From positions 84,664 to 148,663 of the forward strand of contig NZ_JAAOJA010000013.1 in NCBI RefSeq assembly GCF_013184545.1: a stretch of 64,000 nucleotides of DNA, written 5' to 3'. The DNA comes from Pseudomonas tumuqii. GTDB lineage: Bacteria > Pseudomonadota > Gammaproteobacteria > Pseudomonadales > Pseudomonadaceae. The translations under genes and the position numbers were made by a program. This document shows positions 43,743 to 51,926 of this stretch, in pieces. Below the pieces are notes generated by a model that worked only from the letters and a program-made list of their open reading frames with translations, was not told the DNA's origin and made no database searches. The number at the start of each line of letters is the position of its first letter. Positions within the stretch are counted from its first letter, which is position 1.

Positions 43743-43839
43743 ATCTGCACGCTCGGTGGGCCTGGCGTGTCCTCGCTGCTACTCTTTGTCTAGACCCCAG
43801 GCAGATCTGTCAGCCCTCTAAAACACCAAGGATTTCCTT

Positions 43840-44721
43840 ATGCGCACGCTGCTAGTATTCGTCGCCCTTCTTTTGTCCGGCTGCCAGGCCTCCCTGCCGC
43901 CGCTACCCGCCTGGCAAAGCCCCGAGGGGCGCGAGCACGCCGACCTGGGGCAGATTGTCGATCTGCGCACGGGCCAGCGCCTGAGTCCGCAGCAACTGAT
44001 CGAGCAACTGGCTCCAGCACCCCGCGTGCTGGTCGGCGAGGAGCATGACAATCCCGATCATCATGCCCTGCAGCTTTGGTTGCTGCAGGCGCTGGAGGCG
44101 CAACGCGCGCAGGGCAGCCTGCTGCTGGAAATGCTCACGCCAGAGCAACAGGGCCAGGTCGATGCGGTGCGCGCACGTATGGCCGAGGGGCAGCCGGTCG
44201 CCGATCTGCCGGCGGAACTGGCCTGGCAAGCGGGCTGGCCCTGGAAGTTGTACGGGCCGATTGTGCAGCACGCACTTGCCCAGCCGTACCCGCTGCTGGC
44301 TGCCAATCTGGATCACGCGCAAGTACTGCAGGTCTATCGCAAGCGTCCGGCATTGAGCGGTGCACTGTCCACGGCGGCGATGGTGCAGGAACCCTTGCTG
44401 GCGCAGATCGGCATCTCCCATTGCGGCAAACTGCCGAAGAGCAAGCTGCCGGCCATGCTTTCCGTGCAGCAGCAGCGTGACCGGCGCATGGCCACGGCAT
44501 TGCAGGCAGCGCCGCCGCCAAGCCTGCTGTTCGCGGGCAGCTTTCACGTGCGGCGCGACCTCGGCGTGCCGCTGCATCTGGCTGACCTGGGGGATAAAGC
44601 CGCCAGTCTGGTGCTGATGCTGGCTGAAGTGGGCCAGCCGGTCAGCGCCGCTGCCGCCGATTACGTCTGGTACACCCCGGCGTTGCCGGAGCGCGACTAC
44701 TGCGCCGATTTCGCCGGCTAG
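43840..44721 (+). CDS. phuW: ChaN/PhuW-type heme-associated lipoprotein
   Basis: 293 residues. Signal peptide with lipobox MRTLLVFVALLLSGCQAS, so Cys15 is probably acylated. The ChaN domain includes VLVGEEHDNPDHHALQLWLL and LFAGSFHVRRDLGVPLHL. ChaN-like proteins bind heme and are often Fur-regulated; PhuW holds this position after PhuUV in P. aeruginosa. The gap after phuV is 97 bases. Confidence 0.85.
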   Translation: MRTLLVFVALLLSGCQASLPPLPAWQSPEGREHADLGQIVDLRTGQRLSPQQLIEQLAPAPRVLVGEEHDNPDHHALQLWLLQALEAQRAQGSLLLEMLTPEQQGQVDAVRARMAEGQPVADLPAELAWQAGWPWKLYGPIVQHALAQPYPLLAANLDHAQVLQVYRKRPALSGALSTAAMVQEPLLAQIGISHCGKLPKSKLPAMLSVQQQRDRRMATALQAAPPPSLLFAGSFHVRRDLGVPLHLADLGDKAASLVLMLAEVGQPVSAAAADYVWYTPALPERDYCADFAG

Positions 44722-44816
44722 CAGCTGGTTTTGCCACCGCTATCTAGACGTTACGCGTTGCCGGGGGTATCCGTCTCCTTGTAGGCGTTCGCTCGCCGTC
44801 TTCGACGGAGCGCTGT

Positions 44817-44956
44817 CGCGCAGCAAACTGTGTAGCAGCCAGCTTGCTGCGGTTCGGCGCTCCGACGATGCTTTTGATCTGCAGATATCGCCAGATCGCC
44901 AGCAAGCTGGCTCCTACAGGGCTCGTGTCATGATCTAATTTCTATATATAAAACAA
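44817..44956. repeat. 140-bp dispersed repeat, second copy
   Basis: Shares with 25492-25622 the start CGCGCAGCAAACTGTGTAG, the REP arms, GATGCTTTTGAT in the loop and the end TAATTTCTATATATAAAACA. It fills a third of the 435-base gap between phuW and the next gene; nothing else is recognised in that gap. Confidence 0.75.
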
Positions 44957-45156
44957 CGAGTTATTTTTAGTTTGATGAGAGCGGAAGGACGCCTGGTCTT
45001 TATCCGCGAATTTCGCGGCTGCAGCACCGCGCCGCACGGCTCATCCGCGGCGTCACGCTTCTGCGCCAAGGCCCGCGCCAATTGGCGCCCCCTACCATGG
45101 TCGCGCAGTGCGCGGGGTGAATAATCGGCCACACTTAGCTCCAGGAGGTAAGGGCT

Positions 45157-45357
45157 ATGGCCAATCGCACACTGCGGGCACAGCGGCTGGTGGCCGTGTT
45201 CATGCTGGGCTGCCTGCTGTTCAGCTATCCCTTGCTGGCGCTTTTCGATAGCGGCGGCGAGGTATTCGGTATTCCGCTGCTATTTGCCTATCTGTTCGGC
45301 GCCTGGGCGCTGCTGATCGTGGCGATGATCCTGGTCGTCGAGCGCTCGAACCGATGA
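45157..45357 (+). CDS. Small two-helix membrane protein partnered with the SSS-type kinase
   Basis: 66 residues: helix 1 LVAVFMLGCLLFSYPLLALF and helix 2 IPLLFAYLFGAWALLIVAMI, ending VVERSNR. AGGAGG ribosome site. The pattern resembles small subunits encoded next to SSS symporters. It parallels CbrX, which precedes the other SSS-type kinase in this window. It lies 13 bases upstream of the kinase, so they are co-translated. Confidence 0.75.
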   Translation: MANRTLRAQRLVAVFMLGCLLFSYPLLALFDSGGEVFGIPLLFAYLFGAWALLIVAMILVVERSNR

Positions 45358-45370
45358 GGAGGCGCTGCCC

Positions 45371-48145
45371 ATGCCGCTCGGTGGCCTGATCCTGCTGACC
45401 TCCTGCGCCTACCTGGGCATCCTCTTCGCCATCGCCTACTGGGGCGACAAGCGTGCCGATGCCGGTCGCTCGATCATCGCCAATCCGTATATCTATGCCC
45501 TGTCGCTGGCGGTGTACGCCACCTCCTGGACCTTCTACGGCAGCGTGGGCCGGGCGGCAGCCAGCGGCGTCGGCTTTCTGCCGATCTACCTCGGCCCGAC
45601 CCTGATGGCGGCGCTGTTCTGGCTGGTGCTGCGCAAGATGATCCGCATCAGCAAGGCCAACCGGATCACCTCGATCGCCGACTTCATCGCCGCGCGCTAC
45701 GGCAAGAGTGCGCTGCTCGGAGGGCTGGTCACGCTGATCGCGGTGGTCGGCGTGATTCCCTATATCGCCCTGCAGCTCAAGGCGGTGTCCAGCAGCTTTC
45801 TGATCCTCTGGCAGTACCCGACGATTCAGATGCCGAACCAGGGCGAGGCGCTCGGCCCCTTGCAGGACACTGCGCTCTATGTGGCGCTGCTGCTGGCGAT
45901 CTTCACCATCCTGTTCGGCACCCGCCACCTCGACGCGACCGAGCGCCACGAAGGCATGGTGGCGGCTATCGCCTTCGAGTCGCTGGTCAAGCTGCTGGCT
46001 TTTCTGGCGGTCGGCCTGTATGTCACCTTCGGTCTTTACCATGGCTTCGCCGACCTGTTCGAACAGGCCGCGCGGTTGCCCGATGTCGATCAGCTGCTGA
46101 CCCTCGGCGGTCCTGCCGGGACCTATGGCTCCTGGGGCTCGCTGATCTTTCTGTCGATGCTGTCGATCCTGTTTCTGCCGCGCCAGTTCCAGATCAGCGT
46201 GGTCGAGAACGTCAACGAGAACCACCTGGCCAAGGCCATCTGGCTGTTTCCGCTGTACCTGCTGGCGATCAATATCTTCGTCCTGCCGATCACCTTCGCC
46301 GGCTTGATGCATTTCCCCGCCGGCACGGTGGATGCCGATACCTTCGTCCTCACCCTGCCCATGGCTCTGCGCCAGGAGTGGTTGGCGCTGCTGGTGTTCA
46401 TCGGCGGGCTGTCGGCCGCCACCGGCATGGTCATCGTCGAGACCATCGCGCTTTCGACGATGATCTGTAACGACCTGGCGATGCCGCTGCTGCTGCGCTG
46501 GAAGGCCCTCGGCCTGGCACAGCGCACGGATCTCTCGGGCTTGCTGCTGGGCATTCGGCGCGGCGCCATCCTGCTGTTGATGCTGCTCGGCTACGTGTAT
46601 TACCGCGCGGCGGGCGAGGCCTATGCGCTGGTCTCGATCGGCCTGGTGTCGTTCGCCGCGGTGGCGCAGTTCGCCCCGGCGATGCTCGGCGGCATGTACT
46701 GGAAGCAGGGTACCCGCGCCGGCGCCCTGAGCGGTTTGTCGCTGGGCTTTCTGTTGTGGCTGTACACCCTGCTGTTGCCGGCGTTCGCCAAGTCGGGCTG
46801 GTTGCCGCTGAGTTTCATCGAGCAGGGGCCGCTGGCCATCGCCTGGCTCAAGCCGCTGGCGCTGTTCGGCCTGGCGGGACTGGACGAGATCGGCCATTCG
46901 CTGTTCTGGAGCCTGTTGGCCAACCTTGGCGCCTATGTCGGGGTGTCGCTGTTCGGCCGGCAGAGCAGCCGCGAGCATGCCCAGGCGCTGCTGTTCGTCG
47001 ATGCCTTCAAGGTCGCCGGGCGCGGCTCCAGTCTGTGGCGCGGCAGCGCCTCGGTGACGGAGGTGATCGCCCTGGTCGGACGCTTCCTCGGTCCGGCGCG
47101 GGCCGGCGAGGCCTTCGCCGGTTACGCCGCGCAGCGGGGCCTGGCGTCGAGTGCCGAGCTGGTGCCGGATGCGGATCTGGTGCACTTCGCCGAGCAGCAA
47201 CTGGCGGGCGCCATCGGTGCCGCCTCGGCGCGGGTGATGCTGGCCTCGGTGGTGCAGGAGGAGCCGCTGGGCATGGACGAGGTGCTCGGCATCCTCGACG
47301 AAGCCTCGCAGGTGATCGCCTACAGCCGCCGTCTGGAGCAGCAATCGCACGAGCTTGAAACCGCCACCGGCGAACTGCGCGCGGCCAATGCGCGGCTGCA
47401 GGAGCTCGATCGGTTGAAGGACGACTTCATCTCCACCGTGACCCACGAACTGCGTACGCCGCTGACCTCGATCCGCGCCTTCTCCGAGATCCTCAACGAC
47501 AACCCCGAGCTGGACCCGGCTCAGCGCGCGCGTTTCGTCGCCATCATCGTCAAGGAGAGCGAGCGCCTGACGCGGATGATCAATCAGGTGCTGGATCTGG
47601 CCAAGCTCGAGTCGGGGCGTGCCGAATGGCACACCACCGCGCTCGATCTGAAGGAGGTGATCGAGGATGCCCAGGCCACCACCAGCCAGCTGCTGCAGGA
47701 GCAGGGCGTGGAACTGCGCCTCGAGCTGCCGGCGCAGATTCCGCCGGTGCTGGCCGACCGCGACCGCCTGCTGCAGGTGCTGCTCAACCTGATCTCCAAT
47801 GCGGTGAAGTTCTGCGACCGCGAGGCGGGGCGCATCGGCATCGCCGTGCAGGTGCTGCCGGAGGCGTTGCGGGTGGATGTGCGCGACAACGGCGCGGGTA
47901 TCGATCCGGCCGATCAGCAGACCATCTTCGAGAAGTTTCGCCAGGCCGGTGACAACCTCACCGAGAAGCCGCAGGGCACCGGTCTGGGGTTGCCGATCAG
48001 CCGGCAGATCATCGAGCACTTCGGCGGCCGGCTGTGGGTGCAGAGTGCGCGCGGACAGGGGGCGACCTTTTCCTTTACCCTGCCCCTGGGGCAGGCGAAT
48101 GCGGCCGCGACAGACGCAGGCCGCGAGACGGAGTATGGAGTATGA
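45371..48145 (+). CDS. SSS-domain sensor histidine kinase (CbrA/CrbS type)
   Basis: 924 residues. The N-terminal half (about 1-480) is a sodium/solute symporter-like domain (NPYIYALSLAVYATSWTFYG, NRITSIADFIAARYGKS, LSILFLPRQFQISVVENVNE). Next come a coiled coil (SRRLEQQSHELETATGELRA) and a HisKA/HATPase core: His692 in FISTVTHELRTPL, NLISNAVKF, VRDNGAGID and GTGLGLPISRQI. It resembles CrbS/MxtR acetate sensors, but those known to me carry a C-terminal receiver domain that is absent here. Instead the receiver is the separate next gene (ATGA overlap). Confidence 0.9.
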   Translation: MPLGGLILLTSCAYLGILFAIAYWGDKRADAGRSIIANPYIYALSLAVYATSWTFYGSVGRAAASGVGFLPIYLGPTLMAALFWLVLRKMIRISKANRITSIADFIAARYGKSALLGGLVTLIAVVGVIPYIALQLKAVSSSFLILWQYPTIQMPNQGEALGPLQDTALYVALLLAIFTILFGTRHLDATERHEGMVAAIAFESLVKLLAFLAVGLYVTFGLYHGFADLFEQAARLPDVDQLLTLGGPAGTYGSWGSLIFLSMLSILFLPRQFQISVVENVNENHLAKAIWLFPLYLLAINIFVLPITFAGLMHFPAGTVDADTFVLTLPMALRQEWLALLVFIGGLSAATGMVIVETIALSTMICNDLAMPLLLRWKALGLAQRTDLSGLLLGIRRGAILLLMLLGYVYYRAAGEAYALVSIGLVSFAAVAQFAPAMLGGMYWKQGTRAGALSGLSLGFLLWLYTLLLPAFAKSGWLPLSFIEQGPLAIAWLKPLALFGLAGLDEIGHSLFWSLLANLGAYVGVSLFGRQSSREHAQALLFVDAFKVAGRGSSLWRGSASVTEVIALVGRFLGPARAGEAFAGYAAQRGLASSAELVPDADLVHFAEQQLAGAIGAASARVMLASVVQEEPLGMDEVLGILDEASQVIAYSRRLEQQSHELETATGELRAANARLQELDRLKDDFISTVTHELRTPLTSIRAFSEILNDNPELDPAQRARFVAIIVKESERLTRMINQVLDLAKLESGRAEWHTTALDLKEVIEDAQATTSQLLQEQGVELRLELPAQIPPVLADRDRLLQVLLNLISNAVKFCDREAGRIGIAVQVLPEALRVDVRDNGAGIDPADQQTIFEKFRQAGDNLTEKPQGTGLGLPISRQIIEHFGGRLWVQSARGQGATFSFTLPLGQANAAATDAGRETEYGV

Positions 48146-48513
48146 GCAAAACCGTATTAATCGCCGACGACGAACCGAACATCGTCATCTCGCTGGAGTT
48201 CCTGCTCGAGCAGGCCGGCTATCGGGTGCTGGTGGCGCACGACGGTCAGGAGGCCCTGGAGGCCATTGCGCGGCAACCGCCCGACCTGGTGCTGCTCGAT
48301 GTGATGCTGCCGCGCCTGAGCGGTTTCGACGTGTGCCAGAAGATCCGCGAGAACCCGGATTGGCAGCACATGCGTATCGTCATGCTGACGGCCAAGGGCC
48401 GCGAGGTCGAAATCAGCAAGGGCCTGGCGCTGGGGGCCAATGCCTACATCACCAAGCCGTTCTCGACCCAGGAGCTGCTGGCGCAGATCGGCGCGCAGTT
48501 GGCGGTCGAATAG
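48142..48513 (+). CDS. Single-domain response regulator
   Basis: 123 residues, receiver domain only: acidic pair in IADDEPNI, phospho-acceptor Asp in LVLLDVMLPRLSGFDVC, Thr in MLTAKG, and Lys in ITKPFS. There is no output domain, so it either relays phosphate, binds a partner, or acts on the pseudokinase-exonuclease encoded three bases downstream. The start overlaps the kinase stop. Confidence 0.93.
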   Translation: MSKTVLIADDEPNIVISLEFLLEQAGYRVLVAHDGQEALEAIARQPPDLVLLDVMLPRLSGFDVCQKIRENPDWQHMRIVMLTAKGREVEISKGLALGANAYITKPFSTQELLAQIGAQLAVE

Positions 48514-48516
48514 CCA

Positions 48517-50661
48517 ATGAGTCCACGTCTGCGTTTCGCCTTCTGGCTGGCCATCCTCAGTCTGCTGCTCGGCAGTTTGCTGGCGCTCGCCGGCGGGCTG
48601 TTGTGGGCGGACCTGAACAGCCAGGAGCGTGCCGCCGTGCTCGCCTTGATGGCCGGGCGTGGCGCGCTGCTGGTGGTGCTCTCCGGGTTGCTGCTGCTCC
48701 CGTTTGGCGTGCTCCTGCGCCTGTGGCTGGCGGCCTACCCGGAGGTGGTGATCCGCCTGAGCGAGGAGATCGGCATCATCCATCGGGTCAATCCCGCGCA
48801 CCGCGTGGCCCTTACCGGCAGCCGCGACATGCGCCGGCTGGGCGCTGCCCTGAATGCCTTTGCCGAGGCGCATTGCGCACTGCAGCGCGAGGTGGCGGTG
48901 CGCGTCGAGGAGGCCAATGCGCGTCTCGAGCAGGAGAAGAATCGTCTGGCTGCACTGATGTCGGAACTCGAACAAAGCGTGCTGGTGTGCAATCGCGAGG
49001 GCCGCATCCTGCTCTACAACAGCAGTGCCAGCCTGTTGCTCGAGCCGGACGCCGCAGGCCCGGCCGGTGCGCCGGTCGGCTTGGGCCGCTCGATCTTCGG
49101 CATTCTCGACCAGCGCCTGATCGTGCATGCCCTGGAACGGGTCAGGCAGCATCTGCAGCAGGACAATCCCAGCCCGGTGGCGCATTTCGTCACGGCGCGT
49201 GGCGCCCATCTGCTGCGGGCACAGATGGCGCCGGTGCTGGATCAGCATGGCGAGCTGATCGGCTTCGTCCTGATCCTCGATGACATCACCCGCTCGGTCG
49301 AGCTCAACAGCCGCCGCGATGCGCTGTTGCAGCAATTGACCGAGGGCACCCGGGCGGCGTTGGGCAATATTCGCGCGGCAGCGGAAACCGTACAGCAATA
49401 CCCCGAGATGGATGCCGAGCGCCGCCAGCGCTTCGGCAAGGTGATCAGCGACGAGGCGCAGCGGCTGTCCCTGCACCTCGACCAGACGCTGAGCCAGCAT
49501 GCCGATCTGCTGCGCCCACAGTGGCCGCTGGAGGACATGCTGGCGACCGATCTGCTGCTGGCTCTGCAGCGTAATTTTGCCGCCACCCTTGGTGTGGTCG
49601 CCCATTACCAGGGCGGCGACGAGGCGCTCTGGTTGAGCCTGGACAGCTATTCCCTGGTGCAGGCGTTGACTCAGTTGATGGGCACCATGGCCGCCACGCT
49701 GGGTATTCGCGAGGTGACCTTCGAGCTGGCCGTCGAAGGCCGCTTCGTGCGCCTGGCCCTGCGCTGGAGCGGGGCGGCGCTCGACCCGCAACAGTTGCAT
49801 GAGTGGGAGCAGCGCCCGTGCAGTCCGGTTGCCGAAGAGGATGCGGCGGCCTCCACCCTCAAGGAGGTGCTGGAGCGGCACGGCGGCGAACTCTGGTGCC
49901 AGGCCGACGCGCTCGCCGGTGACAATCGCCTGTATCTGCAGTTGCCGGTGAGCCAGGCGGAAGCACAGGCGCCGCTCCCCGCCAGGGTTCAGGGACGACC
50001 GGTGTATTACGACTTCGACCTGTTCAGCCAGGCGGGGCAGACCCCGGAACTCGACGAACTGCCGTTGCGCGAATTGGCCTACACCGTGTTCGACACCGAA
50101 ACCACCGGGCTGGCCCCCTCCGAGGGCGACGAAATCATCTCGATCGGCGCGGTGCGCATCGTCAACGCCCGTCTGCTGATGCAGGAATGCTTCGAGCAAC
50201 TGATCGACCCGCACCGGCCAATCCCGCGCGAATCACAACAGGTACACGGCCTCTCGGCGCAGATGCTGGCGGGGCAGCCGAGCATTGGCGAGGTGCTGCC
50301 GTTGTTCCAGCGCTTTGCCGAGGATACGGTGCTGGTGGCCCACAACGCCGCCTTCGACATGCGCTTCCTGCAACTCAAGGAGGCGCAGACCGGTATCCGC
50401 TTTATTCAGCCGGTGCTCGATACCCTGCTGCTGTCGGCCCTGGTGCATCCGGGGCATGCCGCCGACGAGCATCGTCTGGAGCAGATCGCCGCGCGCCTCG
50501 GGGTGCATGTGGTCGGCCGGCATACCGCGCTGGGCGATGCCATGGTCACGGGCGAGGTGTTCCTCAAGTTGATCCCCTTGCTGGCCGAGCGCGGCATCCA
50601 CACCCTCAAGCAGGCGCGCGAGGCGTCGCGCAAGACGCTCTACGCCAAGCTCGAGTATTAA
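48517..50661 (+). CDS. Membrane pseudo-histidine-kinase fused to a DnaQ-type 3'-5' exonuclease
   Basis: 714 residues. Two N-terminal helices (about 8-30 and 46-68), a HAMP-like region and coiled coil (EEANARLEQEKNRLAALMSE), a PAS domain (LVCNREGRILLYNSSASLLL, about 160-270), then a degenerate kinase core. The H-box reads LTEGTRAALGNIRAAAET with Glu276 in place of the phospho-acceptor His, and the N- and G-boxes are lost. The C-terminus (about 515-710) is an intact DEDDh exonuclease: FDTETTGL near 523, AHNAAFDMRFL near 608, HTALGDA near 669. Co-transcribed with the kinase and regulator. Confidence 0.85.
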   Translation: MSPRLRFAFWLAILSLLLGSLLALAGGLLWADLNSQERAAVLALMAGRGALLVVLSGLLLLPFGVLLRLWLAAYPEVVIRLSEEIGIIHRVNPAHRVALTGSRDMRRLGAALNAFAEAHCALQREVAVRVEEANARLEQEKNRLAALMSELEQSVLVCNREGRILLYNSSASLLLEPDAAGPAGAPVGLGRSIFGILDQRLIVHALERVRQHLQQDNPSPVAHFVTARGAHLLRAQMAPVLDQHGELIGFVLILDDITRSVELNSRRDALLQQLTEGTRAALGNIRAAAETVQQYPEMDAERRQRFGKVISDEAQRLSLHLDQTLSQHADLLRPQWPLEDMLATDLLLALQRNFAATLGVVAHYQGGDEALWLSLDSYSLVQALTQLMGTMAATLGIREVTFELAVEGRFVRLALRWSGAALDPQQLHEWEQRPCSPVAEEDAAASTLKEVLERHGGELWCQADALAGDNRLYLQLPVSQAEAQAPLPARVQGRPVYYDFDLFSQAGQTPELDELPLRELAYTVFDTETTGLAPSEGDEIISIGAVRIVNARLLMQECFEQLIDPHRPIPRESQQVHGLSAQMLAGQPSIGEVLPLFQRFAEDTVLVAHNAAFDMRFLQLKEAQTGIRFIQPVLDTLLLSALVHPGHAADEHRLEQIAARLGVHVVGRHTALGDAMVTGEVFLKLIPLLAERGIHTLKQAREASRKTLYAKLEY

Positions 50662-50687
50662 CGTAGGTCGGGCCGGGCGGGGCGCGA

Positions 50688-50725
50688 CGAAGCCCAACGA
50701 GCATTCCACCAGCCGTTGGGCTTCG
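50688..50725. repeat. Inverted repeat after the exonuclease gene
   Basis: Arms CGAAGCCCAACG / CGTTGGGCTTCG with a 14-base loop. No U-run, so probably a dispersed repeat rather than an intrinsic terminator. Confidence 0.6.
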
Positions 50726-50773
50726 CCGTGATTTACCGACCCACAAGAACACGGCGAGCGCTTTCTGTCGGGC

Positions 50774-50887
50774 AAAAAAAGACCCGGCAAGAACCGGGTC
50801 AAAACCGTGATTAGCCTGATGAGGAGATAATCTGAAGAGGCCGACTGAAGGTCTCTTGAGCTTACCCGCCGATCTCGCGACCGGCTG
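50774..50887 (-). ncRNA. prrF: PrrF iron-responsive small RNA
   Basis: Minus strand, about 114 nt, the PrrF size. The core GGTAAGCTCAAGAGACCTTC and AGATTATCTCCTCATCAGGC matches the PrrF antisense region from memory. It ends with GACCCGG-TTCTTG-CCGGGTC followed by seven T residues, a classic terminator. The start is estimated from a -10 CATTAT (50894-50899) and -35 TTGACT (50916-50921), spacing 16. PrrF RNAs repress iron-using proteins when iron is scarce. The neighbours cbpA and phuW are as in P. aeruginosa, which has two tandem copies; only one is present here. Confidence 0.9.
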
Positions 50888-50895
50888 TTGCTAAT

Positions 50896-50914
50896 AATGG
50901 CGATTATCATTTGC
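50896..50914 (-). promoter_or_regulatory. Fur box over the prrF promoter
   Basis: GCAAATGATAATCGCCATT matches 13 of 19 positions of GATAATGATAATCATTATC, with the ATGATAATC core perfect. It overlaps the -10 region, so Fur-Fe would block transcription. Confidence 0.8.
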
Positions 50915-50963
50915 AAGTCAACCCTATTTGCCGAATTAATTCCAGAGTGTCGTCAGGCTCAGG

Positions 50964-51000
50964 ATAAAAAACAGCAAACCCGGCTCATGGCCGGGTTTGC
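50964..51000 (-). terminator. Intrinsic terminator of cbpA
   Basis: GCAAACCCGGC-CATGA-GCCGGGTTTGC stem followed on the minus strand by a TGTTTTTTAT tract, 22 bases after the cbpA stop. It separates cbpA from prrF. Confidence 0.85.
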
Positions 51001-51022
51001 GAGTGCGACGCACGACTGGCTG

Positions 51023-51820
51023 TCAGGCGGTGGCAGGCAGGCGTAACTGGGTCACTTCCTTGTTCAGCAGGTCGATCCGTCGCGCCATGCTCTCGATCAG
51101 GCTGTGGGCAATGCGCGGGTTGCTCTGCATCAGGCTGAGGAACTGCTCCTTGGGGATCACCATCACCGTGCAAGGTTCGCTGGCCAGTACGGTGGCGCTG
51201 CGCTTCTCGCGGGTGAACACGGCCATGGCGCCGAAGATCTCGTCTTTCTGCACGTCACCGACTCTGTGCCCGTCGACATAGGCTGTGGCATGGCCTTCGA
51301 TGATGATGAACACATGATCGGCGGCATCCCCTTGGTGGATCAGTTCTTCACCGGCGGCGAAGTGCTGGAAGCCGGTTGCGGGGCGGATATCCGGTTGTTT
51401 GAGGCGCGCCAAGGCGTCGGAGAGCAGGGCGGTGTGGCCGATCAGGTACTGGATGAACAGCTCCTGGCGCGGCTCGCTGACATAGATGTGCTTGAACACT
51501 TCACTGCGTGAATAGGGGATCAGGCTGAGTGGCTCTTCACTGCTGTAGCGGCAGCTGGGCAGATCGATGCCCTGGCGCAGGCCGACCAGGTCACCTTCCT
51601 GCAGGTAGAACAGCGGGCGTTCGTCGACCAGGGCATGCAGCAAGCCATTCTCGATAATGAACAGCTGGTTCTCTGGCAGCTCCTGAGCCAGATCCTCGGC
51701 TCGCTGCAATTGCAGGGCAGCACCGCAGGGTGCCAGGCCTTCCAGTAACTGGGTGGGGATGCTTTGCAGTCGGTTGATCAGTTGGTCGGCGTAAGCCGGT
51801 TGCTCCCCGAGTAGATACAT
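51023..51820 (-). CDS. cbpA: Cyclic-nucleotide-binding protein, CbpA-like
   Basis: 265 residues. A degenerate N-terminal part (NQLFIIENGLLHALVDERPL) is followed by a full cNMP domain: GEELIHQGDAADHVFIIIEG, VGDVQKDEIFGAMAVFTREK and RSATVLASEPC. The phosphate cassette Arg is in EKRSATV. No HTH, so it is not a Crp-type transcription factor. Position beside prrF matches P. aeruginosa cbpA (PA4704, from memory), whose product binds cAMP and is under Vfr control. The exact role is unsettled. Confidence 0.82.
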   Translation of the reverse strand: MYLLGEQPAYADQLINRLQSIPTQLLEGLAPCGAALQLQRAEDLAQELPENQLFIIENGLLHALVDERPLFYLQEGDLVGLRQGIDLPSCRYSSEEPLSLIPYSRSEVFKHIYVSEPRQELFIQYLIGHTALLSDALARLKQPDIRPATGFQHFAAGEELIHQGDAADHVFIIIEGHATAYVDGHRVGDVQKDEIFGAMAVFTREKRSATVLASEPCTVMVIPKEQFLSLMQSNPRIAHSLIESMARRIDLLNKEVTQLRLPATA

Positions 51821-51926
51821 GAGCGTAATTCCTTGAACTGGCTAGTCTGGCTAAAGCGCACGAACGTCCCTGAGACAATAAGTGGTGACAAGTCACAGGT
51901 AAATCGTTGTGCGTAGAGGTTGTGAT

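Noticed and set aside
45221..48019. 932-codon minus-strand ORF opposite the SSS kinase
   Set aside because: Gln/His/Arg-rich shadow; the plus strand has a full SSS-HisKA-HATPase protein.
48142..48513. Calling the receiver gene ErdR/CrbR
   Set aside because: ErdR/CrbR carries a DNA-binding HTH; this protein is a receiver domain only.
48157..50214. 685-codon minus-strand ORF opposite the regulator and pseudokinase
   Set aside because: Shadow with no domain; the plus-strand genes show intact motifs.
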